64,000 bases of DNA from Echiichthys vipera (Eukaryota > Chordata > Actinopteri > Perciformes > Trachinidae). Positions within the stretch are counted from its first letter, which is position 1. The number at the start of each line of letters is the position of its first letter. Below the pieces are notes generated by a model that was given only the letters and a program-made list of their open reading frames with translations, was not told where the DNA came from and did no database searches. The position numbers were made by a program, and so were the translations under genes. Shown here one piece after another: positions 25,115-37,118 of the stretch. The stretch covers positions 19,364,349 to 19,428,348 of the forward strand of contig OY829661.1 in the NCBI GenBank assembly GCA_963691815.1, read 5' to 3'.

Positions 25115-25720
25115 TTATCCGGAGAGAATATGCTTCACAAAGGAGGCGTAGTTGATACAGCCATTGGCATCCTCCTGTCCAGCCATCAGTCTGTCCACCT
25201 CATCTTCTGTCATCCTCTCTCCCAGTGTCGCCAGCACATGACGCAGCTCTGCTCCCATGATGGTGCCATTGCCTTCCTTGTCAAAAACCCTCAGCCCCTC
25301 CACAAAATCCTCAAAGTTGCCTTGATCTTTTGCACGGGAGATATGTTGCATCATTGGCAAGAAGGTCTCAAAGTCAACCATTTTTGTGCTCATGTCCTCT
25401 GGCCGTGGTTTGCCAAGCACTTTCAGCACATCTGCATTGGTGGGGTTCTGGCCCAGAGCTCGCATCACGTCTCCACACTGGGCATATGTGATCTTCATTT
25501 CTCCAGTTGGTGTGCGGTCGAATAAGGTGAAGGCCTCCTTGAACTCCTCAATCTGGTCTGCGGTGTACTCAAGAGTGATGCTTTTGGGATCGAACGGTGG
25601 CTCCTTGGGCAGCTCAGGCAGTGGCTCTGGAGGTGGAGTTGGCTTTGCAGCTGGAGCATCTTTCTTAGGCTCTGGCTTTTTGGGCTCAGGTTTCTTTGGT
25701 TCAATCTTCTTTGGTGGCAT
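25115..25720 (-). CDS. Myosin essential (alkali) light chain, MYL4/MYL1-like intronless retrogene
   Basis: A 201-codon ORF with no interruption encodes a long-type myosin essential light chain, the subunit that wraps the lever-arm IQ motif of myosin heavy chain in muscle sarcomeres. Residues 1-42 form a Lys/Pro-rich extension with three EPKK units, the actin-binding extension of A1-type chains. EF-hand 1 spans about 56-91 (loop [12 protein letters not shown], degenerate). EF-hand 3 spans about 134-168, with the near-canonical loop [12 protein letters not shown] at 147-158. EF-hand 4 follows, ending KHILSG at the natural C-terminus. Length and ends fit full-length MYL4/cmlc1-type proteins. The ATG at 25718-25720 has A at -3; an in-frame ATG at 25928 lies upstream of the TATA box and is unlikely to be used. 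Vertebrate MYL1/MYL3/MYL4 genes have about seven exons, so the lack of introns points to retroposition. Absence of any frameshift or stop implies recent origin or selection. Which paralogue is the parent is uncertain. Confidence 0.93.
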   Translation of the reverse strand: MPPKKIEPKKPEPKKPEPKKDAPAAKPTPPPEPLPELPKEPPFDPKSITLEYTADQIEEFKEAFTLFDRTPTGEMKITYAQCGDVMRALGQNPTNADVLKVLGKPRPEDMSTKMVDFETFLPMMQHISRAKDQGNFEDFVEGLRVFDKEGNGTIMGAELRHVLATLGERMTEDEVDRLMAGQEDANGCINYASFVKHILSG

Positions 25721-25827
25721 GTTGTCAAGGGATTCAGAGGTGAGCCAGTACTTGCTGGAAAACAAGCAAGAGTCTGAAGGGATTGTAAGGGATTCCCAAG
25801 CACAGAGGGCCTCCTCCTCTTCCAAAG

Positions 25828-25835
25828 CTTTTATA
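25828..25835 (-). promoter_or_regulatory. TATA box of the light-chain gene
   Basis: The minus strand reads CATATAAAAGC here, a consensus TATAAAAG. Transcription would begin near 25800, giving a 5' UTR of about 80 bases without an upstream ATG before the start codon at 25720. Confidence 0.6.
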
Positions 25836-25878
25836 TGCGCTTTGTCTATGGAGCAAGATAGCAATTTCCAACAGCACA

Positions 25879-25888
25879 CTATAAAAGG
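25879..25888. promoter_or_regulatory. CArG-like box / second TATA-like word
   Basis: CTATAAAAGG matches the serum-response-factor CArG consensus CC(A/T)6GG at 9 of 10 positions and sits 43 bp upstream of the TATA box. On the plus strand it also contains TATAAAAG, so it could alternatively be a divergent TATA box pointing away from the gene. The function is inferred from motif and position only. Confidence 0.4.
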
Positions 25889-25943
25889 AAGAAACCTGAA
25901 ATAGATTCCCATAGCAAGTGATGTCAACATTGAGTATTGTTCT

Positions 25944-25949
25944 CAGCTG
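25944..25949. promoter_or_regulatory. E-box CAGCTG upstream of the light-chain gene
   Basis: A palindromic CAGCTG, the form favoured by muscle bHLH factors, lies about 110 bp upstream of the TATA box. A CAGTTG E-box variant follows near 25995. E-boxes are frequent by chance, so this is supporting evidence only. Confidence 0.3.
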
Positions 25950-27170
25950 CTGTAATCAAGCCAACAGGGCTATTCACTGTCATTAGTGAGGGTCCAGTTG
26001 CATTAGGCCAAAAATGTTTTGTCTCTTTGATGGACAAAGGGATCAGAGCACAATGTATCAGCCCTTGAGAGAGTGGGACCAAAATAACTTTGCTCACTAA
26101 CTACTGAAAGTCTGGGAATCACTGTTTCACAATGTTGTAGTAGCAAACTCCCAGATAGTTGATGTCAGAGGTCTCAGGATGGATGGGCACACTTTGGGAC
26201 TTGTTATTATGTACCATTTTTATATTAAGAGGAGGGCATTCTTTTGAGAAAATAAGATTATCGGGCTTAAGGGAAATGGATGATATCTGCCATGCTATGG
26301 CATTACAGTTTTTAAGAGACAGAAGGTCTGCCTAACCTTTTATGAATGGGATATGTGTTTGGATAGTATCGGTGCTCAATGATACGTTCAGGGATTTGGC
26401 AATTTCTCATTTCCTAGATAAATGATAACTTCCATATTCCCCCCGTCATTTAGTAGCTTGTGAGTGTTCAAAAGTGCTCCTCCATATTTAGGAGCCCAGC
26501 AAGCTTTAACAGATCCTAAAAGAGACTCTTAATTAATATGTTATTATATGGAAAGGTCATGCAGTTAAGCCCTTAAATGTAAAAAAATCAATTGTAAGAC
26601 AATGTATGTGATGTGCTCTGCAAGTGCCAGATCAATGATATGATAAAATAGAACAAATAATAATTTTGAATATTTATGAATATATATATAATTTACACAA
26701 TTAAGCAGAAATACTGGCTATATAGATGTTTGACTAGCAGCATCCTGTGTGATTTGAATGTGTCCATTGTCTGTGTATTCCCTTGCTCAGCTCTTTGTAC
26801 AGTACAGTATATGTTGCATGGTTACAAGGTGAAAGCAGGCAAGGCAATTCCATTATGTGTCTAGTTTATAAATACGTAATATGTCTCTTGGGTTTATGTA
26901 GATGACTGCTCAGTAATACCCTTCAGTGAATGATAAATTAACCAACAAAACATTCATTTAATTTATGGGAGAGAGGATGTGTATAGGATATGCAGTTCCA
27001 TGACACAATCTTAATCATAACTTTAATTTATGCAGGCATCACAGTTTATCAACTCAGTTTAGCACAACTAAAGCCTGTCATGCGATGATCACATTTACCC
27101 TTCTCTATCTTCATGCCAGTCCCCCTTGATCCGTCAATATAGAGCTTGAAGTCCTTGGGCAGTGTAGTGT
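25950..27170. other. No gene recognised
   Basis: Upstream flank of the light-chain gene. AT-rich, with a TATATA stretch near 26680 and no supported ORF or element boundary. Confidence 0.45.
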
Positions 27171-27171
27171 G

Positions 27172-27173
<2 letters not shown>

Positions 27174-27227
<54 letters not shown>

Positions 27228-27238
27228 TGTGTGTGTGT
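27174..27238. repeat. (TG)n microsatellite with a T5 interruption
   Basis: TG dinucleotides to about 27224, then TTTTT and a further short TG run to 27238. Confidence 0.96.
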
Positions 27239-27239
27239 C

Positions 27240-28160
27240 TGTATAGTTGTCCTTAGCCTAAGATCATTATCTCTTCTCTCTTTGCTTTTAAGGTCACATG
27301 GCTAGTAAAAATGACAACTAATTTGTCTTTTCGTGTGTACGTGCATGTGGGTATGTGCACATTTGTGTCAGAGAGAAACAAAGAGTGAGACCTGAAATAG
27401 AGGCCAAATGGAATGTCTATATTGAAACGCCATAAACTGTATACACGATTCCAGGTATTCCCTTTATGGTCAATACTGAATAAAAAGAACTTGAATTAGA
27501 CTAGAACTGGGAACTTGTTACTGAACTTTCTTACCAGTAACAATGTAACATTAAATTATTGCCTTGTGCTACGTGCAATTTGAACCTCTCACATTCATAA
27601 TGACCTCAAGGTTACGGCGGCTTCCACAATGATTGAACCAGTCACTTGCTGCTTTCAGCATCTAAAGTCAAAGTGGTAATTTAATACAACAATAATCATC
27701 TTGACAGATTAAACAGTTTAAAAATATGGGGTATTTGCAACCATCGTGCCTTTCAGGTGTGTTCAGTGTGTCTTAATCTCTTTTCTCTGCTAGCTCTGAT
27801 GACTTACTGCTGAATGTGATTGACGACAGAGAGCTACAGGCAGTAGTGTAGGGAATGGTATATGCAGGTATATAGAGTATACATACCTCTTTTTCTGGTG
27901 GTTTACAATATACCAATCTACCCCAAAGGCTATTGGAATATATAAGAGAATATACCCACTATGTCGGTCAGGATTGGCGGACACCGAGCTGATCTCACAG
28001 CTAAACTAGAATTGAAGACTTGGGGAAGATGCTGCATATTATAAATTTGTATTTTCTTTCAATCCCATGTCAAATTTCAAACCCACCGTTCTAATAACCA
28101 ACACAAAATGAGTCTTTCTTCTCAAACAAGCAATAGTCTGCTTCAAAAGAACATTTTGTC
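27240..28160. other. No gene recognised
   Basis: Non-coding sequence without supported ORF, exon or repeat boundary. Confidence 0.45.
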
Positions 28161-28164
28161 CATT

Positions 28165-28283
28165 AGGGCACTCTCACACTGTCCAGCCGTACCGTGCCCA
28201 AACAGGTTTTACGGGTAAAGTCTAGTTCGTTTGACCAAAAAAAGCATGGGGCAATGTACGGACGGACAGTGTGAGTGCGCCCT
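28165..28283. mobile_element. 119-bp miniature element related to the one at 21439
   Basis: The first 34 bases match the reverse complement of the last 34 at 28 positions. Both ends begin AGGGC and carry CTCACACTGTCC and a CCGTAC word, the same design as the AGGGT-CTCACACT ends at 21439-21832. The interior is only about 50 bp. No clear target-site duplication. Confidence 0.75.
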
Positions 28284-28289
28284 TAGACC

Positions 28290-29990
28290 AGCTACGTAAA
28301 TCTCTGATGACAGAGCCTCCCATACTTCTTGGCTGCTTGGCAGCTGTTTGACTCGTTTATCACCATTATCTTAAAATTGGCATCATAACTCCTGCTAAGT
28401 TGTCGGCTAACTTGGCCGACTTTTGAGCCACTTCTTTCGGCGATCACTGTTTCTTTCCATGTTTCAGGCCCCTGTCACAGTAAACTACAACTCAATTGTC
28501 GCTGTAAACTGTGTTGTGATTGACGGCTCCTCATGAAAGAAACTCTTTTAGAGATTTCTGGCGCCATCTGTTGTTGCGACTGACTATTGACATGTACCGC
28601 TAGCACTCTGACTCAGTGACTGTGTCTATAGAAGCACTTACTTTGCCTTTAAGCCCGATCGGAATTGGCGGGAAATTGGCTCTGATAATGGCCAATTACC
28701 AAATGGCCCCGGTACCAGCTCCTCTCGTAGTAAAGTCCATTCAAGTCGATTAGAAAAAGAAAGGAGCCCATTGATGCTTGGTTTATGTGTAGGGATACTT
28801 ATCATGCTAGGTTTGGTGTTGTTTGAGCAGTATTAGTGGTTAAAAAAAGCTGGTTTAATGCCTTCACCGTAATGCCCCGAGCTAATCATTGATTACCACG
28901 TCCGACTGATAGCGACCGCCGGATTGCTCCGTTAACAGTTCATACATGAAAAAAATCTGTTTTGATGTCTTATTTGACGTATGTAAGTGCCGAAAAATTC
29001 CATGGGATGATTTGTGCTGGAATTACTTTAACTCTCCTAGAATGGTGAACTGGGACTCAGTTGCCTCCCTGTTAATGATCGGTTAACGAAGGTCCGCTAA
29101 TCTGCCAGAAAAAGGAAATCTAAATGAGCAACCCTAGTTTGTATGCTCTTGGGATATTCAGACAGAAAGGGAAAGGTTCTGATCACAGTTTCTTATTTGC
29201 ACATGCACATCTTCAAATTGAGTGACATGGCGTTAATAAGAAAAACTATCAATAAGATCTAAAAAAAAAAAAATGTTGTACATGAAGAAACTGAAAGGAT
29301 GACTTGTCAAAGCTTAAGATGACGTTAAACATTGCTTGTCATGCCTGTGTTCCATTACTGGCAATAAGGTGAAGAAGCCAATACCCAAGAGTGACAGTGC
29401 ATGGCAGTATTAAAGTGTTATAATGCAAGCATCCAGGCACACATAAATCAAATCACATTCTTTTGATTTATATTGAGGATTCAGTCAGCACAGATAAAAA
29501 CAGAAACTCATGTGTATGTCAAGGAGTTGACAACAAAATTGCGTAGAAAGCAGACATTGATCGAAACCTGGATGACAGTATAATCATCTATAGAGGGATA
29601 TGATTAAAACCACGACACATGCACAGTATACATAAACACATTCACGACTCTGTCTCTCGGATGTAGAAAAATGCCGAGTCGGGTCTTGTATTCCTCAATG
29701 AAATCTGATAACTTTATATGGTAATCTATACAGACTTATAGTGTTACAGGTGTACTACAATGTAACCAGTAACAGTTCTTCTAGTCCACATGTACATAGG
29801 GAATTTATTTAACATAGCTTTTCCTAAGCATTATGGCCTGTCGTCCAGATGCAAACTGCATTTTAGGTCACTGAAAATGGATCATTTGAAGCACTTCTTT
29901 TTCAGTGTTGTCGTGTGGATGGGGAAAATGTTTTTGGCTTGTAACGTATGCGCCGTAATCTCCTATGTGAGGTGCAAACTATTTGCCAAA
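28290..29990. other. No gene recognised; CpG-richer patch
   Basis: From about 28420 to 29110 the sequence is richer in CG dinucleotides than its surroundings (for example CCGATCGGAATTGGCGGG), which may mark a younger insertion. No terminal repeats, ORF or domain could be recognised. Confidence 0.35.
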
Positions 29991-30007
29991 GTGGGCTATC
30001 CATATTT

Positions 30008-30212
30008 CTTTTCTTTTTTTTATAAAGATTTTTTTTTGGCAGTTTTCAAGCATTTTATGATATAGAACAGACAGGAAATGGGGTGAGAGACAGAAGGGGA
30101 GAGATGCAGCAAAGGGCCGCAGGTCAGAGTCAAACCTGCGGACACTGCCTCGAAGACCTTCAGCCTCTTTACATGGGCCAGCTGCTCTAACCACTGAGCC
30201 ACCAGTCACCCC
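30008..30212 (-). mobile_element. tRNA-derived SINE with perfect target-site duplication
   Basis: Read on the minus strand from 30212: GGGGTGACTGGTGGCTCAGT, then GGTTAGAGC, a pol III A-box region; a B-box-like GGTTTGACTC near 30134; a body with CTGCGGCCCTTTGCTGCAT; and an A/T-rich tail to 30008. The 11-bp word TATCCATATTT occurs at 29997-30007 and again at 30213-30223, flanking the insert exactly. This is the signature of LINE-assisted retroposition. The ORFs across it (29979-30299, 30020-30202) are not genes. Confidence 0.92.
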
Positions 30213-30229
30213 TATCCATATTTTTAAAG

Positions 30230-33200
30230 CTGCACTAATCCACCGTTTTTTTTTTTTATATTTACGACTCAAAATGCTTTGTTGAAATATGAAAAACATT
30301 ACTTATGGTGAAGAACCCACAGATAGTTATTTCCATACCTATGACCTTTGTGGAGTTTTTTTTTCCAGCAGATAAACCAAAAATTTAGTAAAATAAAAAA
30401 ACAGCTGATTATGTCATGACTGTCTGTCGGTCAGCTTGTGGTGAATTATTCTTCCCCCAACTGGTAATTTTTTTATATAATAATAATGAAAGTTTTAGGA
30501 TGGAACTCTTTTTTTCCCTCTCTTGTCCTTACCCTAACTCACAGTAGCTATTCTGAGATATATTTGAACATGAGAAAAAAATCAGAACTATATCCACCAA
30601 ATCCCTACTTTAAGTCAGTCATTCCCCTCTAACTCCACTGGGTAAATCATGTGGGTGCAAGGGTGTGCTTCCATGCCCGCCTGTTTTTCTATGTAGGTCT
30701 TCAGGGTATTTGTTTATATGTGTGTGACCAAGCGAAGAGAGGATGGTCAAAGACAGCAAGCCCTTAATCCCTGAGATAACAGTGGGAATGAGGGCAGGCA
30801 GACCACTGGTCTGGACTTGGCTAATAAAAGAGACTGATTGAGACAGCGGTTACATTCCTCCTATGGTCCTGACAGAGTGTGACTCAGACTTTAAAAAAAA
30901 AGTCTGTGTTTTGTTAACTGGCTAAAAGGGGGAGCACAGTCCTGATTGCTTTCTTCCACCTGGAGCTCTATTGCCTGTATTATGTGAGGAACAATTCTGC
31001 TCACCTTATGATATGAACAGAATACTAATATTATGGATTCTGCCCAGTGTGAGACAAAAAAAAAACATTTTAACATTCAGATAATTGTATTAATCCTTGA
31101 AAAATCCCCAATCAAATCAAAAAGGTTTGTGGGTCTGTATGAAAAGCCACTAGCTGTATAGCAAAGAGTCTTGCTACAAATACTATGAATCAATATGCCG
31201 AAAAGTACTATAAACACCTTGCGGTTGCCCATCAAGATTGTTATGCGTTGACAGGGAGGTATTTAATGCCACATTAGTGCTTTCCTCTGCTACGACTGCC
31301 ACACCAAAGAACAGAGCCTTTTTCATAGCCAAAAAGAGTTGGCACTAATCTAATGGCATGATTAGCTAATCTCAAATAGGAATTATTTTCTCTATTTTAT
31401 GGCAGCCTATAGAGTGTAGTGAACAGCTACAGAAAACTTTTCTTCTGAGTCCAGTAATAATATCATGTTGTTATAATGGAAGGACTATTGCAGGAACCAG
31501 CTTGCAGACATCTGTGTAAACAATTTAATTAAGACCATGTTTGATGAATTATAGCTGGTGAAGGCACTGCCTGTTCTAATACTTCAATTTCTTAATTACA
31601 CCAGACATCCATGTGTTCATTCTCTTTGCCCGAACTACACTCTTTCCTCCTGCTCACAATGATAGAAATTGAAAAACTACAAAAGGGAAAGTGCATTTCA
31701 CACTCTACTGAAGCAAAGCCAGCAATTTGAAATTAATCAAAACACAATAAGTTTACAACATGATAAAGAGGCACTGTATATAAAATGAGGAAAGTCATTT
31801 TGTGATACTCAGACCTATGTTTTATATGATGACATTTGAAATAGTAGTGGCCAATAATTGCATCTGGACTAAATTACATTTTAGGTGAGGAATTTTAATT
31901 ATTAAAAAGTATTAAAAAGAACATGTTTGAAAATAAATTAGTTGTATGGGATTTGCAAATGCTCTTTCCACACATTTACATTTCTCTGTGAAAAAGCCCT
32001 CAAGCAAACATGATTTTGTATCTTGCTGATGTAGATACAGTAGTTATATATAGGAACGACCTTTGTCATTAAAAAAGGTACACCATCAGTGAAGCCAAGC
32101 ATTGAATGCCAGTGCTCGTAATAACAATAGCACAGACTTAACCCAACTGAACCTTGATCCAGAGAAGAGCACATTTCATGCACAGAGTCGGATTATCATA
32201 TGTGATATGTGTATCTTGTTTCCTTTGAGAGATTCATCAGATACACCAGCCCAGTTAAAGAATTATATTCAGATACATCTCAGTTAGGTATGCTAAAAAA
32301 GAAAAATGTCACCATAACTGTTGGTGGCTAATGCCTTTTTGTTGATATTACAGAGGTGAGCTAAAATTACTTGCATAATATAATTATATAACATCTACAA
32401 AGTAACTTAACAATATTGTTTAATATTGAGATATAATATCCATTTCCAGCACAAAAAATGATATTTTTTGCGTGTTTATTTTTTTTCTAGTTTTGTCTGT
32501 ATAGCTGTAACAAATGTAACCCTGTAGGACGTTAGCTGGGGACATTGTTGATGCAGTATTAGTATGTGTCAATTTAGTAATTCCGTCAGTTATCTATAAA
32601 GGTACCTATGTCTGCACCAAACAATAGCTATGAGATCACAGTGTACACCCCCACTCACGAGGAATGAGCACTATGCCTCCTTCCCACAAGCTTGGATTGG
32701 AATTCTGACAGGGAGATTAGGGAAGTTTCCAAGCTATTCATACCACCCCTATTCTCGACAGAGTACTTGGCTTGTGGGCAGAATCCTCTCCTGCTCAGCT
32801 GGACTTGTCTATTTCCGTTGTGCCTCTGATGCCGTGTTTGGAGCGTGCCTCTGAATGGCTTTTACCTGTTTATCCCAGCAGCACACAGGCTTATGAGATG
32901 TTTTCCTCAAAGCTTACCAGGTGCTTTTCTCAGCTGGAATGCCAATATGTTTAATTCAGACCCTTAATCCTGGCAAAAGTGGACCAAACATGACTTCATA
33001 GTGCTTTCACCGTCTATCACAGAAACGTACATTCTAAACTTTTTTATGCATCTCCTATAGTTTGTCTGTTTACTCCTCTCCATGAACTAAGCTGTGTCTG
33101 GACTCAAAAGTAATGTGCCCTGACAAAACAGAAAAGATTGCCTAGCTGTACATTACACAAGCCAGAATGTACTTGATGCAGAAAAGAGTTCCGCTTTGAG

Positions 33201-33290
33201 CTTTTGGAACATGCAGAACAACTAACATGCTATTCAGTAGGCTAAAACAGTACGTGAGAATTTGGAGTATGTCTTAAACAATAGACCAAA
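30230..33290. other. No gene recognised; possible conserved non-coding stretch
   Basis: AT-rich sequence with homeodomain-like TTAATTA words around 31340-31650. No ORF with a domain and no strong splice pair. Conservation cannot be tested here. Confidence 0.4.
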
Positions 33291-33299
33291 CATGACATG

Positions 33300-34051
33300 A
33301 TTATCTGTGACCTTGTCGTACCAAGTAGGTCTTTTCCAGGGACTTGACCAGTGTCCTCTCAATGGCTAGCAGAGCTAGGCTGCTTGAACGGCCTTGGCCC
33401 AGCTGGAGCTGCTGCGCCAGGCTACTGTGAAGTGTGACCACCTGTGAGTGTGAGTGACAGTGGGAGAAGCTCTGCAGCTGCCGCTGCTCATTGGGGAAAG
33501 AAATCGCAGAGTGACAGAACAGAGTCTCCAAACACAACGCTAGTTGTTTTTAACAAAGACAAAGTCGCTGGGGATTGGTAAAGTCTCCGGATCAGTTCAG
33601 AACGACTGAATGAAAAACTTGGAAAATGTTCCGGTGGATGTTTATTCTTCAAGATCGCTGATTCGCTCATTTAGCTGTCAATCAAAAAAGGGATTCCGCC
33701 GCAGACAGCTCATCCAATCATCATGCAGAAGCCGAGCGTCCGGGCCAGCCCACTGCCCCATAGACCCCCAGAGACGCTGAGCGTCTGATGGGCGGGACAA
33801 AGCCCAGCATTTATCCAATGACCGTCTAGTTTCGCTAGTTTCGCACTGTGCGTATGAATGAGAAGGAAGTTGCACCTGTTACCTGTTATAAGTAGCTGAT
33901 TCTGAACAAAAGATGAAGGCTTTCTAGCGCAAATTTAGTCAATGAAATGTATACACAGCAGTACATATTTCACCATTTTATTATTATTATTTTTTTGTGA
34001 CATTTTAGGGGAAGCTGAGCTTCCCTTGCAGTCTTAGAGCAATCGCCACTG
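33300..34051 (-). mobile_element. Internally deleted hAT element related to zf-TTF/ZMYM1-like genes
   Basis: On the minus strand the element starts at 34051 with CAGTGGCGATTGC, a hAT-type terminus, followed by a short palindromic GGGAAGCTCAGCTTCCC. It ends, near 33300-33537, in sequence reading SLALLAIERTLVKSLEKT and, after a one-base shift, WYDKVTD. I recognise this as the extreme C-terminus of zinc finger MYM-type 1-like, TTF-zinc-finger hAT-derived proteins. Everything between (the TTF finger and catalytic core) is missing. The middle part is GC-richer and carries small ORFs (33488-33670, 33678-33875) without domains. The outer right terminus is not clear. This looks like a non-autonomous deletion derivative. 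Confidence 0.6.
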
Positions 34052-34059
34052 TTCTGAAA

Positions 34060-37000
34060 CCGTAGTATGGGACAAATAGTATGTGAATTACACACTATTT
34101 CAGGTAAGATAAGGGAGTATGCAAACACATATCCCGCAATGATGTAGTAAAGACAATGTTCATAACAGACAAACAGACATCAACTAATGCAGCTCTGCAA
34201 CATTAGTACTACTCCAAATTACATTTTGTAGCAGGACGCAGTCATTTGGCCTGTGACATCACGCAGGAGGCGGCCCTCCTGTTTCTCTGGTCCCCCCCCC
34301 TTTTAGGTGCTGAGCCCTTCCCTTTTTTTGTGTTGTGTCTACACTGGTTGAGTATTCACTTTATCCTTATTTTGCTGCACATGTGGTGTTCCTGGTATCC
34401 CCGTTTTGTTGACCCAATCTTTCACTAGTAGGTCTCAGCCCTGATTGGTTTCATTTAATTTCCCCATAGTGAATGATTTCGTTTAAACCTTTTTTTAAAT
34501 AACAGATCAATAATAAAATAATAATACTTTTGTATCAGTGAACTACTGTCTCTGTCTCATTTTGTTACGGACCTGAATGCCTTCCCATTTCAAGTTAGTT
34601 CACTTAAAGTCCCTGGGTGAAACTCCCAGGGTGGCGTTGTCTGGCAACAATTATTTGATGTTCTAAACACCTCACTGTAAACTAAAATCATCTCCTCGCG
34701 CCGCCACAATCTCAACAATGATTTTGTCACCTGCAAGAATTGGGTTAGTTGCTTGGTTCTTAAAGGACAAAAGCATGAATGAGTACATTCTAAATGAATG
34801 AATATACATATTGAGTGACTTTGTAGTGCATAGTATGCCATTCAAAAGCAGCCCTGGTTTGGCAACTGGTGAAATACTGACATGACATTCTAGTTTCTAT
34901 GGCTACTGTGAGAAATATATATGGATTTGTTCAGTCCATATTTCCCACCCCAGTTGTGCTTCAGCTGTTTTACTACACGCGGGTGAGGCTGGTCAGTAGT
35001 AAGAGATGATTTAGACATTTTTATATGTTTTGTTGGGACGTATTTGGCATTATGCCATGATGTTGATGGTAACAGACAACATTTTACAGTGGTAAGTATG
35101 CTGAATTAAGCACTTGTCAATACCCGATTGTTCTATTTATTTTCTTTTCATTTTATTTCATTTGAGCTTTGAATTGTGAATGCAGTTTTGATGTTTTCTT
35201 GTGGACACCAAGAAGAATGGCTTTTCCCTCAGAGGCAACTTCTGAGGATCAAATGCATGTTAATAAGAACCGTCTCAAACAGGTTTTTTGCTCCACATTA
35301 CTATGTGGAATTGTCAACAAACAATAGCTCCCGTCAGTGAAATTATTAAGATGCAATGATGTTAAATTTAATTTCTTAGTTTAGCAACTCTCTCGTCGCC
35401 GAAAGACATGGAACATCTTGGTCACTGTTGGAAGGCTGGGCCTTCTCGAACTGCTGCGTCTGAGGCATACATGATAAGACAAGGTCAGTTGCTGGGAAAC
35501 AGCAGAAGCAATCGTGTAGAAAGGCTGGTCTTTGACAAATCTGGGGCTTCATCCAAATAGGCCAGTCACTCTGTTCAGTGGCAGATGTGACTACAGAGCA
35601 GGAAGGAGGATATTTGAGCTTTCATATTGGCAAGAATATTTACCAGAGCATGGCTGATTCTACTAAGAAGATAAGTGGAGTGACCTTTGACTTTTCATGC
35701 TCTTCAATGAGCTATTCATCATATAACACATTGGATCCTAAAGCCTGTTTCAAAGTGCCTTTTTTTAAAAATATATTCAAAAGATATATTATATTTTCAT
35801 CTGTCTTTGGAAAGTGCGATTATTGTATTCCTTTTTTCTATCTATGGTGTGTGAAACACATTCTTGCATAGCCGATCATACTGCACACCTAAATTATTTT
35901 TAGTGTGGAAGAAACCCTCAGCACCCATGCAGACACAAAGAAAACATGCAAAATCCAAAATCCAAATTCTTTCAAAAAAGTGGAAGTGGAGACTGGTCCT
36001 TAGTTCCTGATTCTCAGCTGTTTAAATGCGTGTGCAAGAGGTGTGCCAGGACTTCATTCATGTGACTAGCTGAGACCCATGGGTGACTACAGTTGTAAGT
36101 GGGGGCTATACTGCTTTTGATAGTGTTAACATTAGCTCTCAGCAGAGTATGCCCTACAAAACCCTAGATCTGTATTCCCCCTATACTTGTTAACTTGTTC
36201 AAACTGGAAAAAAGAAAAAAGCAAACTGGTCTCTGTGGGTTTGTATGTTGTCTTTAAATGCTTGTGGTTCCAGCGATCCAAGTGTCCAATACAACTGACA
36301 ATGTACAAATACATGTATGTTGTCAGTAAACCTGTAAAACTAATATTGAAATGCTAGTATGGATATGGTATTCAATTAATCAGGAATGTGCATTGCACCT
36401 TTTGGTGTATTTACCCCTCCATAGAGAAATTGGTATTTATTAGAAGTCTTTTTTTTCCCGATTACCAATGCCCTTAAGCCCTTAACTAACTGGTAGCCAC
36501 TGCTAACATTTAATTCCACAAGTTCATGCATTCATATGTTCCATCTTTAAAGAAAGAAATGCACAAATAATTTACCATTTCAAAATATACTCAAGACATA
36601 CAGGAAGAGCATTTTCTCTTTTGCTGACGATATCATTTTAAGTAAGTCTTCAGTCGCTCACTTCTACTCTGCCTTTTAGGATTTCAACAGCTTGACAAGC
36701 CATAGATTTGGTGGGAAATCAGTCCTGCCATTTACCAAGAAGAAGATGGGCATTATAAACGTCACAAAGATTGCAAAGTCTTCTGTTGGGGTGTAGCATA
36801 CAATCTGGATAGTATAGGTTAATCTGGGAGTGTCATATCATACCAAAATCTCAGTCATTAAAAATGTATGTGCTTCCTGATCTACATTCCCTGTGCACCA
36901 TGCCCACATTGGCACATTGGCACCAAAGACTTCTTTGTGCTCTGGCCCCTTGCAGAGTTGACCCATATTTCTGAGAATGCTTTGCTGCATAGCATACTTC

Positions 37001-37110
37001 TATAGAGGAAATGAATTGAATTAATTATCTAAGTAAGCTAACAAGCAAGCAAACCAACTTTTTAAGTAACATGCATTTGTAAGTGCTAAATATATGCATC
37101 CATTCTTTTT
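34060..37110. other. No gene recognised
   Basis: AT-rich sequence. A C9 run near 34292 and several ORFs of 60-97 codons without domains. No element boundaries identified. Confidence 0.45.
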
Positions 37111-37118
37111 ACACTCAG

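Noticed and set aside
25386..25904. 172-codon plus-strand ORF across the light-chain gene
   Set aside because: It is antisense to the recognised light-chain frame and its Gly/Ser-rich composition mirrors the Pro/Lys-rich coding strand.
25721..25930. N-terminal extension of the light-chain ORF to an ATG at 25928-25930
   Set aside because: The added 70 codons have no similarity to light chains and contain the TATA box and probable transcription start.
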